A model generated the notes under the pieces. The model was not told where the DNA came from. It ran no database searches and saw only the letters and a list, made by a program, of their open reading frames with translations. DNA of 64,000 nt, taken from the NCBI GenBank assembly GCA_023634235.1, contig JAMKCF010000073.1:400668-464667 (forward strand), written 5' to 3'. The position numbers and the translations under genes were made by a program. Shown in pieces: positions 35,383 to 46,690 of the stretch. The DNA is from Pisaster brevispinus. Taxonomy: Eukaryota > Echinodermata > Asteroidea > Forcipulatida > Asteriidae. Position 1 is the stretch's first letter; every line of letters starts with the position of its first letter.

Positions 35383-35795
35383 GAGAGTCTCTCACCGTCA
35401 ACAATGCTGAGTTTCCCCTAGACATCGATAAGACTACTTTACCCACAGGTATCGCTAAAGACGTCACCAGACCATGGGTGAAGTCAGTAGACGATAGCCA
35501 ACCCTCGTCTACGCCTCCCGTCCTGGGGAGAGAGGAACATACCCATGACGTCATAATAGCCATCTCCGTTAGTGGTGTTTTCTTCTCGATGATTTTCAAT
35601 ATAGTCTTGATGTACATTCCGATCTGGAGAAGACAATCCAAAGCTAGACGCAATACAAGCCGTGAATCTGACGCAGACCGAAATGCTGGAGATGACAGAA
35701 CGTACGAGGAAATGGAAACCCAACTACACGGCCAGGCTGCTTCTACAGTCAGTAAGGAGACGACACCATCCAGCTACCAAGAACTGATTCTTTAG
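35383..35795 (+). pseudogene. G4: 3' fragment of a short-tail receptor
   Basis: Similarity to G1-G3 begins abruptly at about 35383 (GAGTCTCTCACCGTCAAC), an in-frame TGA lies just before it, and no signal peptide or Ig domain precedes it. The retained part stays open: the stalk (SVDDSQPSSTPPVLG), a membrane helix (about 35548-35622) and a tail with TYEEM and a terminal SSYQELIL, stopping at the usual place. The 3' flank is also conserved, so a duplication broke inside the gene. It could still donate tail sequence by gene conversion, but on its own it lacks a signal peptide and promoter box. Confidence 0.85.
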
Positions 35796-37500
35796 TAGTG
35801 TATCTCTCCATGATGTATCATGCGGGAACTTCGACAGGGCGATGATAGACGTAATTCAAGACGTTAATTTCACGCTGTCTGAATTGCTGTAGATAGCAAC
35901 ATGTATGAGGCTATTGAACCCGAACTATAGGAGTAGTTAACACGTGTATATTAACACTAGACTAAAACGACACGTGAATGCATGATCGGTAAACTACTTT
36001 AGCCAGATATTAACTTTTTTCTTAAACAGCAATTTTGTATGCAGTTGTTTTTGATTTTAGATTTCGAAAATACAAACTGAATGATGGGTGGACAGGTTTA
36101 ATAAAACCCTGTAGTGAAGAACGCTGTAACTACATGCTGACATACTTTTAATATTTCAATTGTCTTAACCAGTCTATAATCAATAGTCTGTCCATAGGCC
36201 ATATATAGTCTGTCTATATATTCTAAGCTGGACTATAATGCACGCTCTATATATTATGGTGTCAATCAACAGGGGTCAATGAGTTAGTTAGAAGGGGCAG
36301 GACAAAACTCAACTAGCATCCTTTGTGTAAAAAATCGGTTTGTTAATATGGAAATAAACTATAATATTCAATAAATAACTAGGATGAGTTAAACAAAATT
36401 GGTTCTAGCAATAGAGAATTCCGAAAGGACAATGACCCATTGAACAAAAAATGCTGAAAATCTTAAGCCGTATCTATGACAGAAAAAATAACAACCCTAA
36501 TTTAAACCAAAGAACATTCATCCACATTGGTGACTGCACTCTGAAAATCTATAAAGTTTACACCAATTTCCGGGTCTTTTCTGACGTGGAGTTTTCAGAT
36601 TGAAGTGCACTTCTTATCACATTCCAATGGTTGCTGGTTTTAATTGATCACTTTGATTGTCAACGTGTTTAAAACATGTCGATGTACAATGCAAATAGTC
36701 TTTACAAAGGTTAGCATAGTTTCTGCAATTAATCAAAAGTCGAGTTTACTTGAAGAGGTGTATTTTATGACAAAACTGGTAATTATAGGACAATAAGAGG
36801 ATATTAATATAGAACTGTCGATGTTAGTGTTTTGACTCATTCAGGAAAAATATGAGAACTTTTGAAGAAAATTGTAACTTGAAGGATTCAGTCCAGTTAT
36901 AACAGTCAGTCTGAACTGCCTTAGGGCAAGGGTGTTTACAAAACCCATAACAAAATACAGGAAGAAACGAAGAAAACATATTTGCTGCTTGTCACAACCA
37001 AATACAATTGTTTTATAACCAAATTAATAAGGGCACACATTTTGCTTACTTTTATGCAAAAGAGAAAGACAAACAGGATTTATTTTCTTTGGGTCAATGT
37101 CAGATTATAAATAGCGCCCTAGACGAGAAACGAAGATAATACGATTTGTGTTTTTTTTAGGCTGTTGATATTGATTCTCATCTTGACTTGCGAAACACGT
37201 CTCAAGATAACCGTCTCTAACGATTGATGATAAATTATTAACACGTCACAAGACAGAACTTTTAAATCTCTTTTTTTAATGTACACTTTTCATTTGAGAT
37301 TAATTCCATAGCATTTAATCCTTGGTGATTTTAAGCAACCTATGCTATCATTACTAATTCTGGTTGACATTCGGGTTAACCGTAGGTACAACTAAACAAT
37401 TCATTTTGTATGATATCATCATACTCGGTAGGCCTTACTTGGGCGCGTAGTAATAGTACTTTATAGCAAAACAATTAATACATTAAAAAAATATATAAAA
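35796..37500. repeat. 3' flank and flank block F after G4
   Basis: Parallels 13950-15860 after G1 almost throughout: CACGTGAATGCATGATCGGT, a reduced MITE copy (36537-36606), CTGAACTGCCTTAGGGCAAG (36911) and CATACTCGGTAGGCCTTACT. No gene. Confidence 0.75.
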
Positions 37501-37990
37501 ACAAAATCCGACCGCGTCTCATCCCTCCTTCAACAGCTCTACTTGTTTCCTATTCACGAACGTATCATCTGCAAGTTGTTAACTATCACATATAAATGTT
37601 GGAATGAAACCGTTTTTCCTTATCTCACTCCTTACCAGCTTAATCGCACACTCCGTTCCAGCTCAGCTACAAAGATTCTCACAAAACCTCAAACCAGATA
37701 CTCTTCATCTGCCAAAGGTTCTTATGCAGCTGCTCCAAACTTTTGGAACAATTTTCATTACCAAACACGCCATGCCATTTCACTTACTGAATTCAAAACA
37801 TCGCTTAAAACTTACCCTTTTCAGACTTATTTTACTTACTAGGTTTGTTTTCTTTCTCATTTCTTTGTATTGTTAGATATTGATTGTAGTAATTTGTAAT
37901 GTTCTAAAGAGTTGTGGTACTTTTTTATGTGCAAGAACGTTGTTTTAATGCTTATATTATTATTATATTAATATAACATTATTAATATTA
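37500..37990 (+). mobile_element. Non-LTR retrotransposon 3' fragment (CR1/L2-like), second copy
   Basis: Same insertion as 15865-16320, carried by the duplication. Frame 37543-37842 reads LRSSSATKILTKPQTRYSSS, a FWNN element and FKTSLKTYPFQTYF, matching the C-terminal end of CR1/L2-type polyproteins. It ends in an ATT-rich tail without the SINE found in the first copy. Confidence 0.78.
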
Positions 37991-38019
37991 TTTTACTCGA
38001 TGACCCATGTATTCGTACA

Positions 38020-41000
38020 AATTTTTGTCAAATCCGAAACAAACTTCAAGGTGATTTGAATGATCTCAAAGGCTTGATCAAGATTGTTACTACGCAGCGG
38101 GCATTTTATAGACCCGTCTCAGACGAGATGGTGCGCAAAACAATGGGACCCATTTCCATCAGAGGAGAACAGCACAATTCCAGCCGCAAATATTATGCAT
38201 TTTTTCGTTGTAGACTATGCTCCACTGGTGTATGATTATTAGCTCAATATTATTGTCTGCACCAGTCAGCACAACTGTTGTCTACACCTTCTATTAAGGA
38301 GAACTTAGGCCATTAAGCCATTTCCTTCTTCCTCAAATCAAATCTCATTGTGAGAAACACCAAAAAACTATTTTATTTAATCTCAAGAGGTTTATTATTG
38401 TACCTCAATCCAGCTGACCCCTAACTCACTTTTATTCACTGTCTCCAACAACAGCAGTGAATACTGATGTGATTTATAGGAAAGAGGTACCAGACTGTAA
38501 TTCCTCCAGCCTCTTTTTCGTTAAGTTTATTTAGCAAGAACAACAAAAAATAAGATGACCACACCGCGATTGAAGTCTGTATTGCAAGTTGTTTGTCGCC
38601 AGTTTATTTAATATGTGAATGTTAATCCATAGTTCGTCTTGTGTTTGAAGAGGGGTTCAAAGGTCAAATTCAAGTGTCAAACCTCAGGTTAAAATGCCTC
38701 TGTGTTTGATACCCCCAAGTGCAATTTTTCGTCAAAAATTCAAAAACGTTCGCTGACGTCACATTTTAAATATATGTTCTGTACGTTTTTATACAAATTT
38801 TTTTGTAAGTTCATACCTGGATTTGGATGGTGTTCAATCAAGCTTTGAATTTGACCTTTTCACCGGCGCAAAAAAGTCCACGTTGAAATGTACATACCCG
38901 TTTGTTTTTGATGTCCAATTATGTCATGTTTCAAAATTTGCTCTGAAAGAGTATCAAATAAAATGACATTTTATGTCATTTTATTTAGTAATGTTTCCCC
39001 ACTTACGGGATAATTATATGTATTGATAGATGAGTGCATCACAAAACTGAATTTTACCTCGGGCCCCTCTTTAGTTGAGACAGTTTGAACAACTTTGTAG
39101 GTCTTGAGGGCAGATCCAATAATTATAGGAACCAGAAACACAAAATTCCTTTGCGCTTGTCCCACCATCAGAAGAATCCATTTCCTCCTTCAGACTCACA
39201 TAATAGTATAATGTTTTACAAATAACACTAACAAGTATTAGTTCCACTTGTTTAATAGAAGACCCAGAGATCTTTCCTTCAATTCTCTTTTTTTTTTCGT
39301 TAGTTCGGCTAAAATAGACAACTTTCACTCTGTATTGAAATTTTAACATTCCGTTTCCTCAATTTAAAGGTAATATTAAAGATGGGTAAATTACGCAAAA
39401 CATTAATCACCATAAAAAGTCTTACGCGAATGGTGCGGCCAAAGTTGAGGTTGGTACCCGTTGTCACCTCGCTAAACGTGGATAGATTTGACGTTCTTGT
39501 GAAAATGCCCTGAAAGGTTTTTGCTGTTTTGTTAACAAGTAGACACTGTGTTCAGCTGAAACTTTCAGAGATGACTGTTATTGTATCTATGTTGATATTA
39601 ATTTGTTGCCAATACATCAGCTTTACGTTGACTTACATCAGTCTATGACACGGCCCTGAAAAGTAAACAATAGCAACTATAATTTCCCCTTGTTTAATAA
39701 AGGGTACATACATTTCTTCCGGCATTTCCGCCAGTTTCGTTAGTTCTGCTTAAATAGACAACTTCCGTATTCACAATTAAATAATCCGTTTCCTCAAATT
39801 ATAGGTCATTGATCCTTTTAAGGATAAGGAATTAGATGATTTGTTTTGGTCTGTCCTTCAAGTTAAATAATTTATGTTGTTTGTTTTTTATCCTGATTTT
39901 AATCCAAATCATTCATGAACATTGTAAAACAGAAATTGAAATTATTGGTTTCTAGAACAGATGAACCGATCGTGAGATGGATGCCCAGTAACAATACTCG
40001 AACACAAATCTTCAACACATATTTGTAATTATCTATTTCTTGTACTGTGCTATTTATCAAAACCAAATCACAATAAATTTAAATTGTTGAAATTTGTCCC
40101 AGTACCCGATAGAGAACAATGTTTTGTATTATGCTGACAGAAATGGTAAATCCTTGCCAACTTGTAAATATTTGAGGAAAATATACTTTAAAAATTAAGT
40201 TGAAATTGGTCAATAAGAAATTGTTGTGTTTGTGCGTTATTGTTTTACGAATTTTCTTTAAATATAATTTCACCCTGTTGAGTTTTATATTTGTCGCTGC
40301 GCCGCGTCCCCTCCAGTTGCATGCGAGCATAAATCTTAAATTATTTATAAATATACAAAAGATTTTGTCTCCGTTTACTTTCCTTGATATTTAGGTTTAC
40401 AATATATATTCGGTTTTGGGTATTAACACCATGTGTATATCTTTTAGCTGTGTAAATTTGTTCTTAGAGAACTAGGTCTTGCTTTTTAATTATACTGCCG
40501 CGGAGTAGATTTGGAATCGGGAGACTACTTCGGGAGACTACTTAGTTCAGAAAATAACTGTCCAGCTTATAAGCTACTACCTGGGCGGAGGGTAGGAATC
40601 GGCCGGGACTACTACTTTAGCTTAATAGTGGATCGGATCCACGGCAGTAGCATTAAAAAAGCAAGACCTAGTTCTCAAAGAACAAAACTACACAGCTAGT
40701 AGATAAACACATGGTGTTACCGCAAACCGAATATATATTATTACCTCAACATGCAAAGCCTCAAAAAGTATATAGGTTTACAATGTTATTTTTAAAATTT
40801 CATTCAGAAAAAAAATAAAGAAAATAAAAAATCCCTTAAAAACAAATAAAGAAACACCCCAACAAACAAGGTTTCAAACAAGGAGGTGAAGTGTGAATGG
40901 CTGGCATCTTGTATTTCTTTACAAATGGCCCATGTATGTATTCATTTATTTATTTGTTCACTTATTTATTTAATGTAATGTGGGGTTGGGGTGGGGTGGG

Positions 41001-41220
41001 GAAGGGGTAGGTCTCATATTGTTATACATAATAGTATTGCATACAAATGCGAAACTACTAAGTGACTGGTATTCCTTGTACAAAAAAATTAACAAACCAA
41101 CCTCCAAACAGAACGACTGAAAGCTTAGCAGCAAAACACAAACATTTAATCTGCCCCAAGATTACTAGAGACGCTTTGTCCGAGTTTGGGGAAGGATAGG
41201 GTGGGGGAGGGTTGGGAGAC
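38020..41220. repeat. Block B, copy 7 (with block C piece)
   Basis: Begins CCGTCTCAGACGAGATGGTG (compare position 1), jumps at about 38290 to a block C piece (AATCCAGCTGACCCCTAACT), then continues through CTGTGTTTGATACCCCCAAG, GATGAGTGCATCACAAAACT (39030), CACTGTGTTCAGCTGAA (39545) and CCCAGTAACAATACTCGAAC (39985) to TTTACTTTCCTTGATATTTAG. Interrupted at 40404 by an inverted-repeat element. Confidence 0.78.
40404..40773. mobile_element. Long-TIR MITE, about 370 bp
   Basis: Inverted arms of about 85-90 bp (about 40404-40490 and 40645-40735) share AACACCATGTGT, AGCTGTGTA and GAACTAGGTCTTGCTTTTT in opposite orientation. AGGTTTACAAT flanks both ends (40393-40403 and 40774-40784) and is single in the related site near 33255. 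No coding content; superfamily not assigned. Confidence 0.75.
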
Positions 41221-41282
41221 GGAGGGAGGAGGGGGAAGGGGAGAAAAACATGCAAAAATCTGACTATGTAACTTTAATCATT

Positions 41283-41290
41283 GAGGAAGT
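41283..41290 (+). promoter_or_regulatory. PU.1/ETS-type box upstream of G5
   Basis: GAGGAAGT in TTGAGGAAGTTATTAATAAT, 199 bp before the G5 ATG, followed by CCCGTTATGAGACAACATCA and CACTGTTTTCATTCAG as in the sister genes. Confidence 0.55.
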
Positions 41291-41488
41291 TATTAATAAT
41301 AATCATTATACAAATATTAAATGTAACGTCCCGTTATGAGACAACATCATTTACAACTCGAACACTTTTGATTTCACGGTAGAGTACCTCTTTGTCAAGG
41401 AAGAGCAGAGAAACTTGTTTTCTGCTAGCTTCTGTCCGGCCTTTATATGTAGATTTCACTATACACTGTTTTCATTCAGCATCGGAAG

Positions 41489-43075
41489 ATGTATCTTGTA
41501 GTGGTTTGCCTTCTTGTATTGGCCTCAGTAAGCAGAGCGTGTGTCTTTACGGGTCCACCTGAGGATACCGTAGCCGAGGTAGGAGAGACTGCCACGCTGA
41601 GGTGTAGCACTGACTTTACCATCTGTCGAGAAGAGTGGTGTGTGATTCATTGGCAGCGTGAGACAAGCAACAAATTTGAAGCAATTTCTGTATGTGCTTC
41701 TTTGTATCAACGGTATCCAGACAGATATTCAGTGTCTTCTGGTCCTGCCTGGTCTTTGACGATTACAGGAGTCCAGCCAAGTGATGCGAGGCGATATCGA
41801 TGCAGCATTTACTCAGAAGGAACAAACCCCTGGGCGTATTCTCCCACTGCGACCCTCATCATACCATCACTAATCGACATCAGTGTCCAGCCGCCTCGTC
41901 GTCCAATAACAACCGGAGATAATGCTACATTTCAGTGTAACGTTCAGTCACAGTGTGGAGCTCTACCGACCCTCAATGTAAAATGGTTTGTGAATGGAAC
42001 CGACGTCAGAAGGTTTCATTATCAATCATTTTATCATCTGGATAACGACGGGCACACCTTTACATTTCTCAAGATAAGTGTTAACCACACTAACGGGTAT
42101 TGTAAGGCACTCAGTGGAACTAAATCTGTGAAAAGAAGTAATAACTATCTGATACTCATTCATCATCGGTGGACTGAAGAGTCTCATCTCAACCCTGGCA
42201 GCTCAAATTCCCTAAACACGGTGTCTTCTCACTCAACAACACCAACAGAGAGAAACATACCAAGTGTGATCGTAGATGGAGCACATCTGTCCCCATCCAT
42301 CCAACCTTCTCCCAAGAATCCTGATTCTAATTTCAAAAACTCATCCTCGGATGATAATAACTCACTCATCTTAGTAGGAGGAGTTATCACTGCAGTCTTC
42401 TTGATGCTATTAATTTCATTTCTTATTTACTGTCTCGTCTTCAAAAGACAATGCAAATCGACACACAACACACGTTCTGCATATACACCTAAAGGTGATG
42501 GACGAGAAAGTGATGCAGACGGGATATCAGAAACCCAACTGCACGGAGTCACTCCGAGTTGTGATCAAGCAAATGAGCACACAAGCTCGGCAGGGGACAG
42601 GTCAGTTGAGTCCCCGAGTGAAACAGTTGCTGTAGTAGTGACATCGGACTGTCACCAGCAGGCACAGACAAAACGTGATCAAGACGATGTGGACAAACCT
42701 CTGTCCACTCTTATTGATGGTTCAGTCAAGGAAGGAGAGACATGTTATGACAAACACATTTATCCTGAGTCGATGTATGCTGCGGTTAACAAAAGTCGCG
42801 CCAAAAGTAAGACATTTGGGAAAGATGGATCAAAGCTGAATCGCGGAACAAACAACGCTCAGACCTTGAGTAGTTATTTCAAATATGACAGTCCGTCTGA
42901 GCGTCAGAAATCAACCGCCGCTGTGAAAGATTTGCCGGTACCAGGACGCGTTGTTGACCGTCAATCGTCCGGTCAGAAACCCCCTCGCGTCATTCCGTAC
43001 CATCTCTCCAGACGGCGAGCAAGTACCACGACCAATCACCAGGCCGGGCCAGAGCAGACGGCAGACCATATATAA
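41489..43075 (+). CDS. G5: long-tail two-Ig receptor truncated by a SINE
   Basis: 528 residues in one exon: signal peptide (cleavage near SRA/CVF), six-cysteine V-type Ig1 with loop ICREEWC, Ig2, a Ser/Thr/Pro-rich stalk, a membrane helix at about 292-317 and a cytoplasmic tail of about 210 residues. The ectodomain is close to the short-tail genes, but stalk, membrane helix and tail are of the second type (LVGGVITAVFLM). Tyr430 in SMYAAV fits the ITIM consensus. A tRNA-derived SINE at 43070 adds two codons and a stop, removing the two distal motifs (LIYADL, TVYADI) found in G7; their DNA survives beyond the SINE with later stops. It is probably still expressible with altered signalling. Start chosen by alignment with sisters. 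Confidence 0.85.
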   Translation: MYLVVVCLLVLASVSRACVFTGPPEDTVAEVGETATLRCSTDFTICREEWCVIHWQRETSNKFEAISVCASLYQRYPDRYSVSSGPAWSLTITGVQPSDARRYRCSIYSEGTNPWAYSPTATLIIPSLIDISVQPPRRPITTGDNATFQCNVQSQCGALPTLNVKWFVNGTDVRRFHYQSFYHLDNDGHTFTFLKISVNHTNGYCKALSGTKSVKRSNNYLILIHHRWTEESHLNPGSSNSLNTVSSHSTTPTERNIPSVIVDGAHLSPSIQPSPKNPDSNFKNSSSDDNNSLILVGGVITAVFLMLLISFLIYCLVFKRQCKSTHNTRSAYTPKGDGRESDADGISETQLHGVTPSCDQANEHTSSAGDRSVESPSETVAVVVTSDCHQQAQTKRDQDDVDKPLSTLIDGSVKEGETCYDKHIYPESMYAAVNKSRAKSKTFGKDGSKLNRGTNNAQTLSSYFKYDSPSERQKSTAAVKDLPVPGRVVDRQSSGQKPPRVIPYHLSRRRASTTTNHQAGPEQTADHI

Positions 43076-43439
43076 TAATAATATAATAATAATCGATTCT
43101 TATATAGCGCTTTTTATCACAGCCCGAGGGGCGTATCAAAGCGCTTCTGACATTATTACCCCTGGTCACTGGGCCATTATTTCATTCCATAAACCATCTC
43201 AGCTCCCTGGGGAGTATACAGCCGGTGCTGCGAGTTTACCGCGCTCCAAGCTAATCATTCACATGAACCATCTCTGCCCTCACAGGTACCCATTTTACCC
43301 CTGGGTGGAGAGAAGCAATTATGGTTAAGTGTCTTGCTCAAGGACACAAGTGTCACGACCGGGATTCGAACCCACATACCGATAACTTAACCACCAGAAC
43401 TTGAGTCCGATGCTCTTATCCACTCGGCCACGACACCCC
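43070..43439 (-). mobile_element. tRNA-Leu-derived SINE, 370 bp, inside G5
   Basis: Read on the minus strand it opens with a class II tRNA-like head (43351-43437): GGCCGAGTGGATAAGAGCAT, GGACTCAAGTTCTGG (anticodon-like CAA, as in tRNA-Leu), a long variable arm, and GTGGGTTCGAATCCCGG. The body has TCCTTGAGCAAGACACTTAA and the 3' end AGCGCTATATAAGAATCGAT runs into an ATT-type tail. ACCAT is duplicated at 43065-43069 and 43440-43444. Joining the flanks matches the sister sequence at 63665. Confidence 0.9.
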
Positions 43440-43444
43440 ACCAT

Positions 43445-43640
43445 GGTGAGGACGGTCTCGTCAAGGATGACCCAATACAGAGGAATGTGGAAGGTCTGAT
43501 CTACGCTGACTTGGATCTATCGTGAGGATCGGCAAGAATCATCCACCTGGAGGAGGAGACGGTTTATGCTGACATTTGAAACGAGAAGGCTGTGGGTAAG
43601 ATGAGGGAGGGAACTACAGGCCAAGCCTATAAGAAATATA
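43445..43640 (+). pseudogene. Stranded G5 C-terminal remnant
   Basis: Matches the end of G7, including codons for LIYADLDLS and TVYADI, but separated from its gene by the SINE. It has since gained TGA at 43523-43525 (CGA in sisters) and TGA at 43577-43579 (GGA in sisters). AATAAA at 43652-43657 just downstream could end the transcript. Confidence 0.88.
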
Positions 43641-43649
43641 ATAACCAGT

Positions 43650-43989
43650 GAAATAAAATAAGTAAAATATATGGGAAGTAAAAGGGTATATTATGCTCCT
43701 TTTTAGTCTGTCTCGTCGATATTGTCTCAAACCAGCAACGACTGAAATTGTAAATTTTATGACATTTTGAAAAATACATTTAGTGAATAGTTTTTTGGCA
43801 ATGACCAAATTACAGCCATCCGATCTAAAATCCCACGTGGTGTGATTTTGACCAATCATCAATGGTTGAACCTACAATAATTTCATATTTATTTAAACCA
43901 TATTTAACGAGGGTGACCCATCCAGCACAGTTGATCATTTGGGGCTCTCACATAAAATAAAAGAAAACAACAAAATGGGATAAAAAAAC
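43650..43989. other. Long-tail 3' flank, no gene seen
   Basis: Resembles the G6 3' flank (GTCTGTCTCGTCGATATTGTCTCAAACCA, in part). An 82-codon minus-strand frame at 43614-43862 has no domain. Confidence 0.5.
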
Positions 43990-44805
43990 AGAAAAAACCT
44001 AACAATGTACAAAAGGCCTATCATGAAATAGTGTGAAAGCAGTTCAAGCCTTACCTTCCTTCAGCAAACGCCGAAATGAAGAATAAGAGTTTGAACGAGT
44101 AGTTAAAGGAATACCATTTAAAAAAGAGGGAGATCTATAACTGAAGCTGTTTTTTTAAAGTTCACATTTAGGTTTGGGAACAATATAATTACCCTGTGTA
44201 ATTGCCATGGTAGTTGGACGATCACAAGACCTAATCCGGTCAAGTCTCTGGCATAGATAGTCCGGAGCAACACCAATGGAAGCCTTAAAAGCCTGGCAGG
44301 CAAGTTGGAAGTGGATGCGCTGAGAAACTGTCATAGTGTTAACATTACTAAAAGTTAAGTTTGTTGAGGAGAGAGGGGAAAGCTTTAGAACAATGCGAAG
44401 GGCACGATTTTGGAGTTTTTTAATTTTGTTGACAAGAGTTGGTCTGGCACCCCACACCATGCAGCAGTAGTCTTTACGGGGAAGAACCAAAGCATTGTAT
44501 AACAAAAGGCTGTTTGCTGGTTAATAAATGTTCTCGTTCTGGCGAGCAAGGCAACTGAGGAATTTAGTTTATTGCAAAATTTGTTCACATGTTCATTGAA
44601 GTTTAGCTTGTTGTCTAGGAGTATACCTAGATGTTTATGAGAATTTACTTGAATGTTGTATTATTTGGCCTGAAATCAAAACTGTAAGGGGATTGCTCTT
44701 TTTGAGCTTTTGAGTAGTACCAACGAGCATGACTTCTGTTTTTTTAGGATTCAGGGAACTCATTGAATCCAAAACTGTTACCTTGACTTTCTTTAAAATT
44801 TCAGT
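43990..44805 (-). mobile_element. Non-LTR retrotransposon reverse-transcriptase 3' fragment
   Basis: Minus-strand translation in a few frames gives SLNPKKTEVMLVGTTQKLKK, then LNFNEHVNKFCNKLNSSVAL, then LVLPRKDYCCMVWG and KIKKLQNRALRI. That order is typical of the thumb and post-thumb end of jockey/CR1-group reverse transcriptases. Frameshifts and the missing upstream catalytic part make it a dead 5'-truncated copy. It is a different element from those at 15865 and 37500. Confidence 0.8.
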
Positions 44806-46090
44806 CACCTATTGTTTACTTTAATTTGTTTAATCTATACTTGAATGTGCATGTGTACATTCCGATGCTGTATGTTTCTTTTGATGACAATGACTAAGAG
44901 GCCGTCCAAATTTTCAACATTTTCAAGCTGAGAGTTCAACTTCCCAAGATTATTTCTCTCTTTGAGTTCAAACTTTCTAATTCAATCTTGTTTTGTCTCT
45001 AAGTTCTTCACTTGCGTGTACAAAATCGATAGTATCAACCCGTTAACCTCCTTCCCAGGTAGTACTTTCTAAGAAGATCCTGAAAATTACCGACAGCCTC
45101 TAATAATGTTGTTTTATAATTGGTGTACATTGACTTTTAAGATGGGCGTGGTGTGGCAATTATAAGGAATTAAATTTGAAAATAACGAGGAACTTACACA
45201 GTCAAATGTCTACTCCGGAAACTCATTAAGGAAATTATATTGTATTACTTCTCTTTTTTACTCAGACAAAAAATGTACTTAAGATAAGCACTATAGCTAG
45301 TTTTTATGTAACTGGTTTTAATTGTAAAACAAACACTTGTCTGAGGGGTTGTTCATATTTATGAATTACTGGTAGGCCTATTCGTGCTCAGAGATCTGGT
45401 TTACTAATTATTTAATATCAAGGGAACTCATTGAATCAAAACTATTACCTTGAATTTTGTTAAAATTTCAGTCACCTATTGTACTTCAAAATCTACTTAC
45501 TGATATTGTATTTTTATTTTTATTTTTTAAAAATCTGTAAATGAATGTGCGTGTGTACATTCCGATATTGTATGTGTCTTTTGATGACGATGACTAAGGG
45601 GCTGTCCAAAGTTTTCAACATTTTCAAGCTGAGAGTACAACTTCTAAAGATTACTTCCCTCTTTGAGTTCAAACTTTCTAATCCAATCTTGTTTAGTCTC
45701 TAAATTATTTCACTCGCGTGCACAAAATCAATAGTATCAACCCCTCAACCTCCCCAGGCAATACACTAGAAGATGATCCTTAAAATTACTGACAGCCTCT
45801 TATAATGTTGTTTATAACTATTGTACATTGACTTTTTAGAGGGGCATGCTATGGTCAATTATAAGGAAATACATTGTAAACTAACAAGGAACTAGCACAG
45901 TCAAAATATCTACTCAGGAAATCTATTAAAATGATTATATAGGATTATTTAATTAATTTACTCAGAAAAAATGTACTTAAAGATAAGCACTATAGCTAGT
46001 TTTTATGTAACTGGTTTTATTGATAAAACAAACACTTGTCTGAGGGGTTGTTCATATTTATGAATTACTGGTATGCCTTTTCGTATTCAG
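44753..46090. repeat. 668-bp direct tandem duplication
   Basis: AGGGAACTCATTGAATC starts both units (44753 and 45420), and both run through GTGTACATTCCGAT, TTTCAACATTTTCAAGCTGA and CACTTGTCTGAGGGGTTGTT. A third, more diverged copy follows G6 at about 55010-55640. The first few bases belong to the non-LTR fragment, so the duplication happened after it inserted. Confidence 0.85.
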
Positions 46091-46690
46091 ACATCAGCAG
46101 CCGATTTCACGAAACGCTAGGATTAATCCTATCTCGAGTTAGGACGAGTAACTAGTCCTAACTTAGGATTAATCTTAAGGTTTACATGTGACAGTGCAAG
46201 GCCCCCTGGGCCCGGAATCTGGGTCTGTTCTGACCCGGAGTTTTCAGAGTGTAGTGCACTTCTTATTACAGTCTAATGGTTGTTGGTTTTTTTTTATCAC
46301 TTTGATTTTCAATGTGTTAAAACATGTCGATGTACATGTACAATGCATATGGACTTTACACAGGTTTGCATAGTTTCTGTAAAAACTTAATAGTCGAGTT
46401 TGCTTGAAAAGGTGTGTTACAAAAAAAGTAGTTGTAGGACAATAAGAGGATACTAACATAAAACTATCAATGTAATTGTTTTGACTCTTTTAGGAAACAT
46501 ATGATGAAATTGAGAACTTTTGAAGAAAGTTGCAACATGAAGGATTCAGTCCAGTTATAACAGTCATTCTGAACTGCCTTAGGGCAAGGGTGTTTACAAA
46601 ACTCTTAACAAAATACAGGAAGAAACGATGAGATAATATTTCCTGATTGTCACAACCAAAGACAAATGTTTTTGTAACCAAATGAATACA
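46091..46690. repeat. MITE fragments and flank block F after G5
   Basis: 46100-46180 has a palindrome-rich piece (GGATTAATCCTA, GAGTTAGGAC, AGTCCTAAC). 46198-46254 is the right end of the CACTCTGAAAAC MITE. Then flank block F runs to CTGAACTGCCTTAGGGCAAG (46571) and ends by joining block B copy 8. Confidence 0.7.

Noticed and set aside
35213..35653. 146-codon minus-strand frame across G4
   Set aside because: Antisense shadow of the G4 fragment; similar shadows exist opposite G1 and G2.
43351..43437. Functional tRNA-Leu gene on the minus strand
   Set aside because: The head is followed by a SINE body and ATT tail with a target duplication, and stems carry mismatches; it is a SINE promoter region.
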